A stretch of DNA of 64,000 nt, taken from Eukaryota sp. TZLM1-RC. Its lineage: Eukaryota > Metamonada: BaSk clade. The notes under the pieces are model-generated. The model saw only the letters and a program-made list of their open reading frames with translations. It had not been told where the DNA came from and did no database searches. This document shows, piece by piece, positions 45,236 to 56,155 of the stretch. The translations under genes and the position numbers were made by a program. The stretch's first letter is position 1. Every line of letters begins with the position of its first letter. The stretch covers positions 434,001 to 498,000 of the forward strand of contig JAUPSS010000010.1 of NCBI GenBank assembly GCA_040285825.1, given 5' to 3'.

Positions 45236-45695
45236 TTGAAGAAAAACATTGCCAAAGACCTACTTGTAAACATAGTTGTAGATTACGTCATGACGTCATG
45301 ACAAATCATGAATTTTGTAAGGGTTTTATTTTCAATTATTTTACCAATAAGCTAATTACGGAAGTGAATACGCGAAAACAATCTCCATACATATTTCTGA
45401 AATTCAATTTGAATTATTCAAATTGTTCAATGAAGTTGCAACTTTCCAAAGCAATCTTGTTCCACCATGAGTCTTTCTGTTCCTTCAGGATTCTCGTTTC
45501 ACAGTACAAAAAGCAACTATCCCATATTTCTATGGTGTCATTTATGATTATTCTAATAGATCTATTTTGCATTTAGTTGTAGTTTTATTGAATAAAGAGT
45601 ATTATAAATGAAGAAACAATAATTCGCAAGGAGTGAACACCTCTTGCACCTTTTGCTGTAATGACATCATGACAAGAAGGGTTTGAGTGTAATCT
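45236..45695. other. Intergenic with TGACGTCA-type palindromes
   Basis: No gene is supported. Near 45283-45300 the sequence ACGTCATGACGTCATGAC contains overlapping CRE-like palindromes. Confidence 0.35.
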
Positions 45696-47072
45696 TCAAC
45701 TATGCTTGTAAACCATGATTTCCCTTATTAAGTTTGCATGTGCTGGTAAGCAATCTTCTTCCATTAACTTGTCCATTTGCTCAAAGGCTCCATTCATGGT
45801 TAACTTTTCTTGAAATACAGAGATAGATCCATCCTTAGTTAGCATCGATAAGATAGCTTCAAGAGCTCCGAAAACCAGATCCTGGCGATCATTACTAAGA
45901 TGTCTGCATATCGCATCAACAGCTCCAACATTAGCCAAAGCTACGGACTGTGCATAATCTGCGCCCACAAAAGCGTTTATTATGACAAAAAACGCTTCTT
46001 CACTTACATTTTCATTGACCATGTTGATAATGTGGGTAGCAAGGTCATCCTTGAGTAAGTGATCAACAAATGGTCCTGATTCATCAATCACAATGTTTGA
46101 CAGTACTAATAAGGCATCTTTGGTATCTTTGGCATTGGCACCATTATGTAATATTTCGTTTCCAATGTAATCCGTAACCTTATCGTTCACCAGTATTTGT
46201 GTATAGTAATCTGAATCAGCAATAATGTTACCTATAGTTCTGAATGCAGCTTTTGATGTAGTTTTCGTGTTGGAATCAATCAAATCTCTCATATTGACCA
46301 GCAACTCTGTATCAAAGTAATCTTCCTCCAAGACCTCGATATCTGTAATAAATGCGATAGTCCATGCAATGTCGTTTGTTGTTTCACTTGTTAAATGAGT
46401 ATAATCATTGAACAAAATCGTGGCGATATAAATAATTTTGGGAATTAGAAATTCAAACTCCACATCAAAAGTAGGACGAACAATGTTCATCATTGTCCAA
46501 ATGAACCGAGCAACTGCTGCTTCAAATGCATTGTCATTTAACTGAATGAGATGACGTCCTCTATCCAGAATGCAGTCTCCATAGGTTCTCAATACGGTGT
46601 TTCTGTGATCTGTGTCCCCTATAATGTTACCAATAGCCACATATGCCAACTCTACTATTTTTGGATTTTCTCCCTTCATGAGAGAGATGATTGTCCCCAG
46701 AAAATCAGTGTTGACCAGGGTATTCAGAGCCTCCCCAGACACAGAAGCAAGATTGGCTAGGATACATGATGATTCTAGTCGTAGTTCAAAGGCACAGGTC
46801 TGGTCAGTGGCTAGTTCACAAAGGCGACTTACTAAGTTTGGGTGATTGATGATAGTGTGGCAATTTTCAGTGTATTGTTCATCATGAACTAATATAGATT
46901 TCATTGTACGTACTGATTGTAGTTGCATCGACTGATCTGATTGAAAAAGATCTTCCAAAGTAGACTGGAGAAAAGAAGTGTGTGAACGACAGAGTTTAGA
47001 CGTCTCTGAAGTAGACTCTTGTGTGTAAGGTTTACTGATATGCATCGACATTTTTTGACGAAATGATTTCAT
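45696..47072 (-). CDS. Importin alpha-like armadillo repeat protein
   Basis: 458 residues, no intron. The short basic N-terminus (MKSFRQKMSMHISK) could be a reduced importin-beta-binding region. Armadillo repeats follow, including LRLESSCILANLASVSGEA, VELAYVAIGNIIGDTDHRN, TTNDIAWTIAFITD, KAAFRTIGNIIADSD and KDALLVLSNIVIDES. The GNI(I/V)GD and W-x-x-x-N type helices match the NLS-binding grooves of importin alpha, which carries classical NLS cargo with importin beta into the nucleus. Some groove Trp residues are replaced (for example IAWT for LSWA), so the protein is divergent. Confidence 0.7.
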   Translation of the reverse strand: MKSFRQKMSMHISKPYTQESTSETSKLCRSHTSFLQSTLEDLFQSDQSMQLQSVRTMKSILVHDEQYTENCHTIINHPNLVSRLCELATDQTCAFELRLESSCILANLASVSGEALNTLVNTDFLGTIISLMKGENPKIVELAYVAIGNIIGDTDHRNTVLRTYGDCILDRGRHLIQLNDNAFEAAVARFIWTMMNIVRPTFDVEFEFLIPKIIYIATILFNDYTHLTSETTNDIAWTIAFITDIEVLEEDYFDTELLVNMRDLIDSNTKTTSKAAFRTIGNIIADSDYYTQILVNDKVTDYIGNEILHNGANAKDTKDALLVLSNIVIDESGPFVDHLLKDDLATHIINMVNENVSEEAFFVIINAFVGADYAQSVALANVGAVDAICRHLSNDRQDLVFGALEAILSMLTKDGSISVFQEKLTMNGAFEQMDKLMEEDCLPAHANLIREIMVYKHS

Positions 47073-47551
47073 AGAATTGTATTACTATTTTTAAAGGTTT
47101 TGTCCGCTTATCATCTTCTGTTCATTATCTCTTGGCCGTTTTCATAAAGGAAAAACTTCCTGTCAATTCTTTTTGGCAGATTCGGGGCATGAAGATTCAG
47201 AATTTTAGGTTTGTTGTTCAGTTTTCCGTTGATATGAGTTAATAGAAAAGTTTGTGAAGATCAATCTCTTACAATGCATCAAACAACCGAGTAAACTTTC
47301 CTCAAAGTGGTACCCTATCAAAAAGTACTTATCAATTCGCACAGTCTATGCGTGTCCGTGCATTAACCCATACTATTTCATTGTTGAATGACTAGTAGTT
47401 GCAAATCACGTTAAATCAAAGTCAAGTTAGCGAATTTGACAGATTTCAAATTCAATTACAATTTAAATTAAATTTGATTTGATTTATATTCCCAAAATTA
47501 CCAGTGTCTTCACACAATACGACAAGCTCTTCCCAACCTCTTTCTTCTTCA
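47073..47551. other. Intergenic, no gene seen
   Basis: Divergent spacer between importin alpha and the hAT fragment; no supported frame. Confidence 0.4.
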
Positions 47552-48091
47552 ATGTCTTTACATCCTGTATATCAACTTATTGAAAAGGTTTCTTCTGAGA
47601 AAAAATATAAACGTGTCTGTGCCAAGTGCTTATATTGTTCTAGAGCATTGAAAGGTTCTGCCAGAAGATTCACTACCCATTTTGTAGCAGAAAACAGATC
47701 TTGTTACGCATTATGCAAAAATCTGTCTACCATCCCTTTGGATCTTTTGAATGTAGTTCGTGCTCGGGAGGGGTATCCATCGTTACCTTTATCAACTGAA
47801 GAAACCAGTAATATACCAGTCCTCAAACAACCACGTATAGAAGACACCACAAAAGACTTTAACAGTGAAGATTTTAAGAGAAGGGCTGATAATCTGCTAA
47901 TAAAGTGGGTTTGTGCCTCTGGTATTTCACTACATGCAGTGTCATCACCCGAATTTTCTACGTTTACTGATTTCATATCTTCAGCAAGATACAATGCGCC
48001 CTCTGATGGCTATCTCGAGTCACACATTGCTCCCAAGGACAGGCAGCCTGCAGTGCAGGAACAGTCATCTAATAAGAGTGTTACGAGTTGA
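47552..48091 (+). pseudogene. hAT transposase N-terminal fragment (BED-like zinc finger)
   Basis: From ATG 47552 the frame encodes HPVYQLIEKVSSEKKYKRVC, then CLYCSRALKGSARRFTTHF, a BED-like C...C...H zinc finger. A linker and LLIKWVCASGISLHAVSSPEFSTFTDF follow, the conserved hAT segment that precedes the catalytic core. The frame ends at 48091 and no catalytic domain or C-terminal dimerisation block follows, so it is truncated. It belongs to the same family as the remnant in the 36222-36824 element. Confidence 0.7.
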
Positions 48092-48179
48092 AGTTGCAGT
48101 AATCTTTGCAGCTACAGCTTCTCTTTATTTTCCTTTATTTTTGGTTCCGTTCGATCAAGGACTTCTGGGACGTTTATAA

Positions 48180-49395
48180 CCAGCGTTTTGTGATTTCTTT
48201 TATTTTTTTATTAATTTCTTTCTATTTATTTATAGAAAATGCTATCTGTTGTCAAAAAAATTAGTAAAACAAAAACAAGCGATTTATTTTTCAACTATTT
48301 CAACTATTTTATATTTTTTTATTTATTCTTCGTCTATTTTTTCAATGAAATCAATTGTCTTTCAGAAATTTTTCCTCTAGTTTTATTCCAATTAATTCTT
48401 CAATGATTTTATGTATATATAATAAATATATATGTATGAATTTATGTCACTATTAGTCCTTGATCTACATCTCTTTCAAACAATTCAGTTTTAAAACTTT
48501 AAAAAATAACCCAAAGTGTATAATGGTATTCCTGACCAGAACATGTCATAGTACGCTGATTTGATTCTTCAAAAAACAAAAAAAAACAAAAATAAGGAAA
48601 AAAACTCAATTTACCTTGTAATCAAAAAGGTTATAAGAAAAGAAACACTAAAATAAAAAAAATAAACAATAATTTGATTGATATTTTGATTGATATTTTG
48701 ATTGATTCTTGTTATTGTCACAAGGGAATCTGTGAATCCAGTTACTATTTGATCTGAAATGTTGCAAAATAAACTCAGGGCCAAAGATTCCATTTAAAAG
48801 ATGTGAATAAACAATTGTTGTGGTAAAGTTTCCGAACAGTGAGCTAGTAAACCAGGCATATTTTTCAAACCTGTTCAAAGGATCCTGAATTATATACATG
48901 TTGATCGATTCGAACGGTTTTACTTTTAACAATTCAAAAATATAGAGGATAAAATGTACTAGAATTTCATAAAAATACTATTAAATATTTCAAAACATAA
49001 TTAAATATTTCATTCAAATAGTTTTACAATGCACTGGGTATTCTGTAGCTAACAGTAATTGGGATTTAGCTTACAAATTGAAACTTAAATATTGAATTAT
49101 TAGCTGTAGGTGATTCCATAATGCGAGTTCAACGTTTCAGTTACAAAGACAATAATAATAGGATCACTAGCTTTACATAAAAAGCTTGAGATCCTCTCAC
49201 TGTGTTGCAATATGTACTAGCCTTGGTGACATCACCAACTTATGACATAATTGAATCTTGAAAAAGTGCTTGTTAGAAACAATGTATTAACATTCAGCAG
49301 TGATACTGACTTTATTATGCTATTAAAAATCAAATGCAATACCTATATCAGTGGAATCAGAAGAAGAGGTGTCTTCAGAAATAACAACACCAACA
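48180..49395. other. Intergenic, no gene seen
   Basis: AT-rich with a short tandem TTGATTGATATT-type repeat near 48675-48710. Small frames here look like noise. Confidence 0.5.
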
Positions 49396-50215
49396 TTAAG
49401 ACACGGCGCTATAACTGCTGAACCACTGTTGTTGTGCTATTTCACAAACCCTACACTGAGGTCCATTGTCGGGACCACAATAACCATCAGTTCCTGGATT
49501 ATTGAAGAGAACCATAGCACCACAATAAACAGTGTCTTTGTCAGAACCTGTCTTGCCACAAATTCTACCTTCCCTGTTAACAAGGTAACCAGAGGGTAAG
49601 GAACGTGCGCTGATGTCGAGCTTCATACATTGTGTACAGTTGCAACCGTTACGCCTGGAGTAAGAAGAAGTGAGAAAAGACATACGGTCCACATTCACCA
49701 TCACAGCAGTCACAGTCAAGACTTCGGTTTCCACAATAGTATTTTCCAGTTGTTCCTATTCTGCACAAATCACCATTGTCGTTTCTTCTTGGTAAAATAA
49801 TATTATTTTTGTTTGCAACTGATACAGTGTTGTTGGACTGAGAGGTGGAGCTAAATGCTCTGATCAAGTCAAGATGATGTTCTGAAGCGATGTGTTTGGC
49901 AAAATCATCAAATCTCACATTGTTTTTGCATATCTTACATTCATGTGCCTTTTTGGGACATTTGAAATGGTGATCTCTAAGATTGCCTCTTGTGGTCTCA
50001 TACATGCAATCTGGACAAGCTATAGGAAGAGAGTCAACGATACGTCGAATGGAGTAGTTGGGCTTGAACGAGGGATTGCGAGCACAACAAGAGTGACATT
50101 GGGATCTGTTCAGACGTTTTTGACATTGTTCACAGAAGAGAGAATGACAACATTGAGATTCAAGAGCATCAGTAGCGATATCAAGACAGACTCCACATGC
50201 AAGATGCTTCTCCAT
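49396..50215 (-). CDS. RING-finger protein with TRAF-like and Cys-rich domains (2 exons)
   Basis: CDS is complement(join(49396..49654,49686..50215)), 262 residues. The RING finger uses C7, C10, C22, H24, C28, C31, C40 and C43. A TRAF-type zinc-finger region follows (CPDCMYETTRGNLRDHHFKC, CKICKNNVRFDDFAKHI). The C-terminal half holds two Cys-rich units around CGxxNGCNCTQC and CGPDNGPQCRVC. Intron 49655-49685 (31 nt) starts GTATGT and ends CTTACTCCAG; splicing joins DGECGP to RNGCNC and continues the Cys-rich unit. It is a probable E3 ubiquitin ligase with unknown substrate. It is divergent from the small gene at 50403, about 190 bp away. Confidence 0.82.
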
Positions 50216-50402
50216 TATCTAATTTGAATCTAAAAATGGGCCAAATCGAATAAAAATTTGACCTTCTTGAACTGTGGTTGATTTTTATGTTGAATACAAT
50301 TCCCCCAAACATTCCCAATTTCAGTTTCCCCCCAAAACTCCCCCAAAACTCCCCCAAACAATATGCTATTGTGGATATAATCCCATTGCCCAACCTTTTG
50401 TT

Positions 50403-50573
50403 ATGTCTCTTTCTGCTAAGTTCGATTGCCCTCGATGTCAGACCAACTGGTCTAGGGACATCTCAGCCTCCAGAAACCAGCTGGAGATTGCAATTAGTGA
50501 GTATTTCACTGGTACTAGGCCAGAACCATTCAAAAGGCCAAGGCGTGTGAGACGTCTAAGAAGACAGCAGTAG
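50403..50573 (+). CDS. Small basic protein with CxxC motif, unknown
   Basis: 56 residues: MSLSAKFDCPRCQTNWSRDI, then a helical stretch and a strongly basic C-terminus (FKRPRRVRRLRRQQ). The single CPRC pair and the basic tail suggest nucleic-acid binding, but I do not recognise a family. The frame is open further upstream (to 50274), so the start is uncertain. It could also be chance coding. Confidence 0.35.
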   Translation: MSLSAKFDCPRCQTNWSRDISASRNQLEIAISEYFTGTRPEPFKRPRRVRRLRRQQ

Positions 50574-50954
50574 TTGTTTTAATCAACGTATGTCCAAGGT
50601 GTTTAGTGTATACTAACCCTTGGTGCTGAGAAGTTTACACAATTATTAGGGATATTTATTCAATATTCACTCTTTGTGAAATTCTCAGAAGCAATATAGA
50701 GATTTATAATAATATCAGGTTTGTAGATTTTAACAAAGCTACAACAGCTTCTCATTATCACGTTTATCAAACAAAAGTCCCTCTACCATAATAACAAAGT
50801 TAACGAAGGAAAAAAATAAATATGTTTATCTGGAACTAAAGAAAAGAGGTGATCAGTTTTTAGAGGCATCAATTAATTTTGATCAGAGGTGAATCAGAGG
50901 TGAATGGAATGGGAATGGGAATGATGATTCACCAAACTTGCAATTCACAGAAGT
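50574..50954. other. Intergenic, no gene seen
   Basis: AT-rich; nothing supportable. Confidence 0.5.
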
Positions 50955-51170
50955 AAAATTTTCTTATTGATCTTGCACACTTAACAAAATAAACTCAGAT
51001 CTAATGGGACGAAATTCATTGAACCAAGATTTCCTCTACAAGAACTTGATCTACTCGTTGTCTCGCTATAGCTTCTCTAGTTCGCTTGAAAAACCGAGGC
51101 AATCTATTAAAGATGGCAAATTGAGTTCGAGGGCGGATAAACAATATCAAATCTTTTTATTGTTTTTTCT
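50955..51170 (-). mobile_element. LINE 3' end, subfamily b
   Basis: Minus-strand translation RTQFAIFNRLPRFFKRTREA and QVLVEEILVQ, followed by the b-type 3' UTR (GTGCAAGATCAATAAG), matches copies at 5.7, 14.6 and 36.0 kb. Confidence 0.7.
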
Positions 51171-51494
51171 TGAACCAATTTTAAAAATAGAAATCAAATA
51201 AAACCATCAATGCAATAATCATGAACAAGAAATTTGGACTCTTTTAGAAAATACAAGACTATGTTCAATTCTTTTGCACAAAATTTTATTTATTTTCAAC
51301 GAGAAACTAAACAACAAACTTAAAATTATAAATCTTCATATCCCAAATCAGACAAAAAGAAGTGACTAGAAGGTTTTGTAAAAACGACCAAAAGATAATA
51401 AAACAGAAGAAAATAAGGGGACAACTTTAGAAATGTTTGATTAGATATACATCATTTTACGGGGAAAAAATTCAATAATTATGAAATTTTTTTA

Positions 51495-52145
51495 ACTGGA
51501 ATATTTATTGAGATAAAAAAACCCATCTAGAATTCAATATCCTCCAAACAAGCGTCACTATTACTAAACCTACTCACAGCATTACGTTCATATTCTACAC
51601 CAATAGCTAAAAGTGCCTTTGAAATCATTGTTGGAAGAGACTTGAAAATGCAAAAAACAATTCTATTTGACCAGAAAGTGGAATTCATTGTTTTACCAGA
51701 CCTATTCAGTAACACTTTTTTGAAATTTTCAAAAAAGTGCAACCCTGAAGGTCCAATATTGCCAAAAAGAGAAATTGCAAACGGCACAAACTGATATTTC
51801 ACATGTTCCATTCTACCTAACTGTGCCAGAGGTTCTTCATATTTTTTTATCTTCTTTTTTCGGCGTTAGATAACGGCGAATCAGCGGAATACACTAAACG
51901 AGCAGCAGAATTTTTGCAAACATCAACTGTGACAACATCTACAACATTGAGAACACCATCGATCCCTGGAGCTACTAAATCTGCCCTTCTTTTAAAAAAG
52001 GAATCATCAGTTTGATCTGAAGACAGCTTACGTACTAATGGCTCAATAAATGCCTCTATATTGAAACTTTTGCACATGGCATATAATTGATCACGAACTG
52101 AGTCATGAACAATTGAGCGATAAATTATAAAATACTAAGAAAAAA
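51495..52145 (-). mobile_element. LINE fragment, subfamily e
   Basis: Frames 52077-51847 and 51811-51527 cover SFNIEAFIEPLVRKL, the endonuclease block RRADLVAPGIDGVLNVVDVV and the C-terminus (KYQFVPFAISLFGNIGPSGL, SNRIVFCIFKSLPTM). A short frame break lies between them. Upstream (52140-52085) the R-x-x-x-H-x-x-V region is readable. Confidence 0.75.
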
Positions 52146-52309
52146 ATTGCAATGTCAATCCAATCAAAAATTGGTCAAGAAAGGACTTGATACTACTGCA
52201 ACTTTTTCGCTTGTGATGATTAATAGTAAGTGTTGGTTAAGTTTGACAATTTTCTGTATCAATCAAAGGCATTGAGGTAATAGTGTTTAAATGGATTAAT
52301 TCACTTACA

Positions 52310-52435
52310 GCTTTCTGTTGCCGAAAATTCTAAAAATGATAAATATAAAGCAAAGTTGGTTTCCTTGAATGCTGAATCTCACACTCATTATGTCCTTTGT
52401 CCATTTGCAGTTTTCCTTACTTTGTACGCTTGAAC
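52310..52435 (+). mobile_element. LINE scrap at the truncated end of element A copy 2
   Basis: Plus-strand translation KYKAKLVSLNAESHTHYVLCPFAVFL resembles KYKIAKYAKHISSINENSHA...LCPFVFSL of subfamily c, but belongs to a different subfamily. Confidence 0.5.
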
Positions 52436-53059
52436 CACTTGCTCTATCTAGCTAGAACTATCTGAGCTGGATCCTCAACATTGCCTCTAGTTTCTTTTAG
52501 AACTCGATCCGTACGGCTCCAGAGAATGAATTTGTTGACAAACTTAAGGAGTTTATCAGCATTTCTCAAATCAGCAGCTTCAAGGTATGGGCGTTTGGGA
52601 CGGTTCCCTCGTCTATCGTCTCGGTCTCTTGATCCGATCATAGAAGAAAGGAGAAGGCTACTATCGTAAGTGCCCGAGAATGGTGATTGATGAGAAGAAG
52701 TTGTTGAGACAGAGCCTATCGTAGAAGGAGTAGGTTGTTGAAGAGGGACTCGACTGACAGGGGTGATGGGGGCGGGAACCGCATCAGCTGATGTGGTAGG
52801 AGTAGGTGACTCGCTACTCACAGTGATGACCTAGTCGTCGGCTTGATCCATGGCAGGTTGTTGAGGTATCCATAGGAGGAACTACACCAGTTTCCATAGG
52901 AGGTTGTGTTGATTCCATGGGTTGTCCTGGGGAAGCTGGAACTTCACTTTGATGAGGTTCAGGAGAAGGTTCAGTTTCTTCAATCTGGGCTGGAACCTGA
53001 TGTGAAGAGATCGCTGGTCGAACCAAGCGTGTCTTTTTAATGCGACCTTCTACCATGAC

Positions 53060-54103
53060 TAGGGTTGGGCAAAAGTCAACGTACGAACACTAAACTACAA
53101 AGTACTTCAGTTGCACTAAAACTACATTATACACATCATTTTGGAAAAATGACAAAGTAGTTCTTCTTCTTCTTAATAAATATTCATCTCTTGGAGAAAC
53201 CTGTTCTCAACTCTTGGCTTTTTGATCACAGGTTTGAAAAGTTCTCTTTTAGGGGGCTCATTCTCTGTGGATGAGGTTTTGAGGTGTCTTTCTTGTTTGC
53301 TGGCCAAACTGTCTAGTTTTTCTCTCCATGTAGCAGAGGCATTGCTTTCACCTTCCAATGTATTTTTGACTCTGAGATCCTGTCCAATAATAATAATTTA
53401 TTATTTCTGGTTCCTGTTTCTCTTCTGGCAACTTTTCTGAATCTTTAGTAATTAATTGTTTTGATGTAAGAGTTGTGTATTGGATTGTTCCATTTCTATT
53501 CGTTGTTTAATGAAAAACAAATATTACGTATATCAAAGCAGAACAGGAGTACAGCAAAAAACTAAACACTATTGAGGACCTTAAATAAATAGTTATAATC
53601 ATTTGAAAAACGACCAAAAGCAGTGGAACAATGATGTTGAGGTTTGTTGCATGAACCGGGTTGATAACCACCCCCATGAATACCAGCAAGAGAATTGAAC
53701 ATAGAGCTTGCAGCATTCTGATCATTGATGAAGGCCATCGCTCTCATGAGAACATTATATCTTTGAGGTAAGATGTAATAAGGACCATGTTTGATATAAA
53801 AGTAGGCAAAGGTTTCTTGTTCTGAACTTCTGAGCACTGTCGCTCCTTCACAAAAATAATGCCATCCATTATAATCTCTTAACAGAGCTTGCCAAAAACT
53901 AATATAATCATCACCATAACCAGGTGATAGGACAAGAAAACCACCATTGAGGAAAGTTGCTGGATTACCGCCTGGCACTGCAAGTAATGATTCAGGGGAA
54001 ACAGGAACATCAAAAAGATGGTCCAAAGACTGATAGATAAAATAATCCCAATCCAAGCTGATAAGATGTTGAACAGGTGCTCCAGGAACATACATACCAT
54101 GGT
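53060..54103 (-). mobile_element. 1044-bp insertion in element A Gag carrying a GT8 gene fragment
   Basis: The insertion is flanked by the 7-bp duplication CCATGAC (53053-53059 and 54104-54110); removing it restores the Gag frame KWVMVEGRIKKTRL. The left terminus TAGGGTTGGGCAAAAGT is like a hAT end, but the right terminus is not its inverted complement. The content is a glycosyltransferase fragment (54103-53562), a short LINE c 3' scrap (about 53430-53475) and a 61-residue frame (53358-53173). It may be a gene-capturing or composite element. Confidence 0.65.
53562..54103 (-). pseudogene. GT8 (glycogenin-like) glycosyltransferase fragment
   Basis: About 180 residues: QHLISLDWDYFIYQSLDHLFDV holds the DxD-type metal site of GT8 enzymes. 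FLNGGFLVLSPGYGDDYISF is the N-G-x-x-V-L-x-P block, and SSEQETFAYFYIKHGPYYIL with LPQRYN corresponds to the DQ...LP-x-x-YN end block. The N-terminal nucleotide-binding strands are missing, and the frame is fused to Gag upstream. It is probably a captured host gene piece, not a working enzyme. Confidence 0.65.
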
Positions 54104-54387
54104 CCATGACCCATTTCAGCATTCTGGATTCTATGCATCCAGGGAACACTGTGACGAGCTGGAGAGCTCTTTGAAGATTACCAGATCTTCTATGGTCAGG
54201 ACCACAATATGACGCTATCTGGTCAGGACGTCTATCATACAAAAAGAGTCTTTCACCATATGTGGTTTCAGTGAACCACCACCCTGTTCTATAATCTCTG
54301 TCGATAAGGATATCGAGAGAGGCATTGTACCCATGGCTGAACCTAGGGTATGGACAAGGGTTATAGACGTTTATGAAGAGGTTGTCT

Positions 54388-55773
54388 TCATCTTTCAGCG
54401 AAGCGTCTGAATACTCCCTCTCTTGTTGTTCTCCTGAACCTTACTCCGGGTCTGGGGTCGTGAGTAGGTTCGGGGTCAATTATAGAGGTTTCTGGAGTGA
54501 TCCTTTCATCGGCAAGAAATGGACCAATTCTGGGATTAATCCATAATCCTAAGTCGTTCTCGACTCTAGGACCGTAGAAAGGAGGACGTTTGTTGCTCAT
54601 CTCCGTGGGAGGGATGGCTTCTGGGTCCTCTGGAATGACCTGTGGATCCCTATCACGTCCATAAGGATTGTGCTGACGGGAAGCACCGTGATGAACATTA
54701 GAGCTAGCTTGGAAGCTAGATTGGGTGGGAGTGGATTGAGCAGGTGTAGAGGATGTTCCTCTTCTAGCTTGAATCATCATGTCAAGTCTATCTCTGTGTC
54801 TCCAGTTGCGTTCCTGTCTAAGATAACGCTCTAAATATTCTTTAGAGACCTCACCAGTAACTCTGTCAATTTCAGATGGAGGTGCCGTAGGAGGAATTTG
54901 AGGTTGAGGTAGAGGGGAGAATTCCTTGGAAGGTTCCTCGTAATCAACCAAATCTGAAAAGATTTGTTCGTACCTTTTCCTTTGTTCTTCAGAAAGATAC
55001 GGAAGGTTCGAAGTGCTAGGAGTGGAAACTCTAGCCTGGGGAGGGGAAACAGACAGGTGATTAACTCCACTTACTGCTGTTGAAGTGAGAGGAGATCCTG
55101 AAGCTGAAACAACAGGATTTTGACTTGAACTTCTTCCAGGTGGAACTGAAGGAAGTTGGTGAGAGGGTGGAACCTCAGATTCAGAATGAGAAACTGAAGT
55201 TGGGACTTCAGAATCCTTTTGAGAAGAAGGAGGTTGAACTCCAGTCCCTTCTTTAGTAGCAAGGAGAGGTTGAACAGACTCTCTACCTTGGATAGAAGGT
55301 GAAGATGGTACTTCAGAGCTTTTGAGAGGGTGGGGAGAAGGTGGAACTTCAGATTCCCTAAGAGAAGAAGGGGGATGAGCTTCGGACTCCTCAACGTCCT
55401 CGTCGCCATAGGAGACCAACGAAGGACTTCTTCCTTCCGAAGGAATGGTATCCTTAGAAGGGTTATTTCCTGTCGAAGGAGCAGAATCCTTAGGAGAAAT
55501 GTCTCCTTCCACAGGAACAGTCTCCTGGGGAGGGGAGCCTCCTTCCATAGGAGCGGAATCCTCTGGAAGGGAACTGTCTTCCTTTGGGGTGGAACCCTCA
55601 GGAACAGAGTCTTCAGGAAGCACAGAAGCTTCAACTGAGGGAGGGAGCACGGGAGCTTGGTCTGCGGTTAGTTGAGAAGAAGAGGGACCAGTCTCTTCCT
55701 CAAGAATCCTGTGTTGAGCCACTGGGGACCCAATACGTATTGATGGTCTATGGCTAGGGTTATCGTGTGACAT
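54388..55773 (-). CDS. Element A copy 2 Gag, N-terminal and middle regions
   Basis: 461 residues from ATG 55773 just inside the LTR. It is Pro/Ser/Glu-rich, with 12-residue repeats (PEDSAPMEGGSP, PQETVPVEGDIS and related) around residues 50-115. There is one more repeat unit than in copy 1. It continues with a charged helical segment (LSEEQRKRYEQIFSDLVDYEE). It ends at a 1-bp frameshift (FRRFAER, stop) where copy 1 reads on into DEDNLFINVYN. Confidence 0.65.
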   Translation of the reverse strand: MSHDNPSHRPSIRIGSPVAQHRILEEETGPSSSQLTADQAPVLPPSVEASVLPEDSVPEGSTPKEDSSLPEDSAPMEGGSPPQETVPVEGDISPKDSAPSTGNNPSKDTIPSEGRSPSLVSYGDEDVEESEAHPPSSLRESEVPPSPHPLKSSEVPSSPSIQGRESVQPLLATKEGTGVQPPSSQKDSEVPTSVSHSESEVPPSHQLPSVPPGRSSSQNPVVSASGSPLTSTAVSGVNHLSVSPPQARVSTPSTSNLPYLSEEQRKRYEQIFSDLVDYEEPSKEFSPLPQPQIPPTAPPSEIDRVTGEVSKEYLERYLRQERNWRHRDRLDMMIQARRGTSSTPAQSTPTQSSFQASSNVHHGASRQHNPYGRDRDPQVIPEDPEAIPPTEMSNKRPPFYGPRVENDLGLWINPRIGPFLADERITPETSIIDPEPTHDPRPGVRFRRTTREGVFRRFAER

Positions 55774-55794
55774 AGCTTGTGTAAATGTAAAGTA

Positions 55795-55893
55795 ATTTAT
55801 TACGAAGAGGAATTGTATTCTCTCGTCTTATACTAAAAGGCGGAATTCTGTATATAACTAAATACTAAGCTATAAATACTATTCAAGACTAAC
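55795..55893 (-). repeat. LTR of element A copy 2
   Basis: About 99 bp; starts TGTTAGTCTTGAATAG on the minus strand, with minor differences from 4046-4148. Confidence 0.75.
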
Positions 55894-56155
55894 AAACCCA
55901 GATTTTGTCAACAAAATAGACATAGAACACATGATTCAAACAAAAGCTTACATCAACTTACAATTGACCATTGCTTAGAGCACTATTTGGCACTTGACAA
56001 TAATTAAAGATGATTTATTGTGGTATTTACTAAAGACTCTCTTGCTATACAACAAACTTACTGGTGAGACTTGAACAACTTAGTAAGATTCAACAAATAT
56101 GTGAATAAAAGCAAATGTGAATGGAAAAAACAACCATTTTTGATTGAAACTTAAA

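Larger units (their letters stand above)
52444..55893 (-). mobile_element. Gypsy element A, copy 2: LTR and Gag with an internal 1-kb insertion
   Basis: Minus-strand order is LTR (55893-about 55795), Gag (55773-54388, then other frames to 54110), the insertion 54103-53060, and more Gag (53056-52444). It ends at 52444 near the ...VEDPAQIVLAR position, beside a LINE scrap. Compared with copy 1, this copy keeps the NASLDILIDRDYRTGW reading that is frameshifted there. It has its own 1-bp break near 54390 (GCTGAAAGATGA). Confidence 0.8.

Noticed and set aside
46551-46845. Plus-strand frames opposite importin alpha
   Set aside because: Antisense shadows of the armadillo-repeat gene.
48660-48720. 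Possible CRISPR-like or satellite array (TTGATTGATATT repeats)
   Set aside because: Only a short simple repeat without spacers; no array structure anywhere in the window.
53060-54103. Calling the GT8-bearing insert a canonical hAT element
   Set aside because: One end looks like a hAT terminus, but the other end is not its inverted repeat, and the duplication is 7 bp rather than 8 bp.
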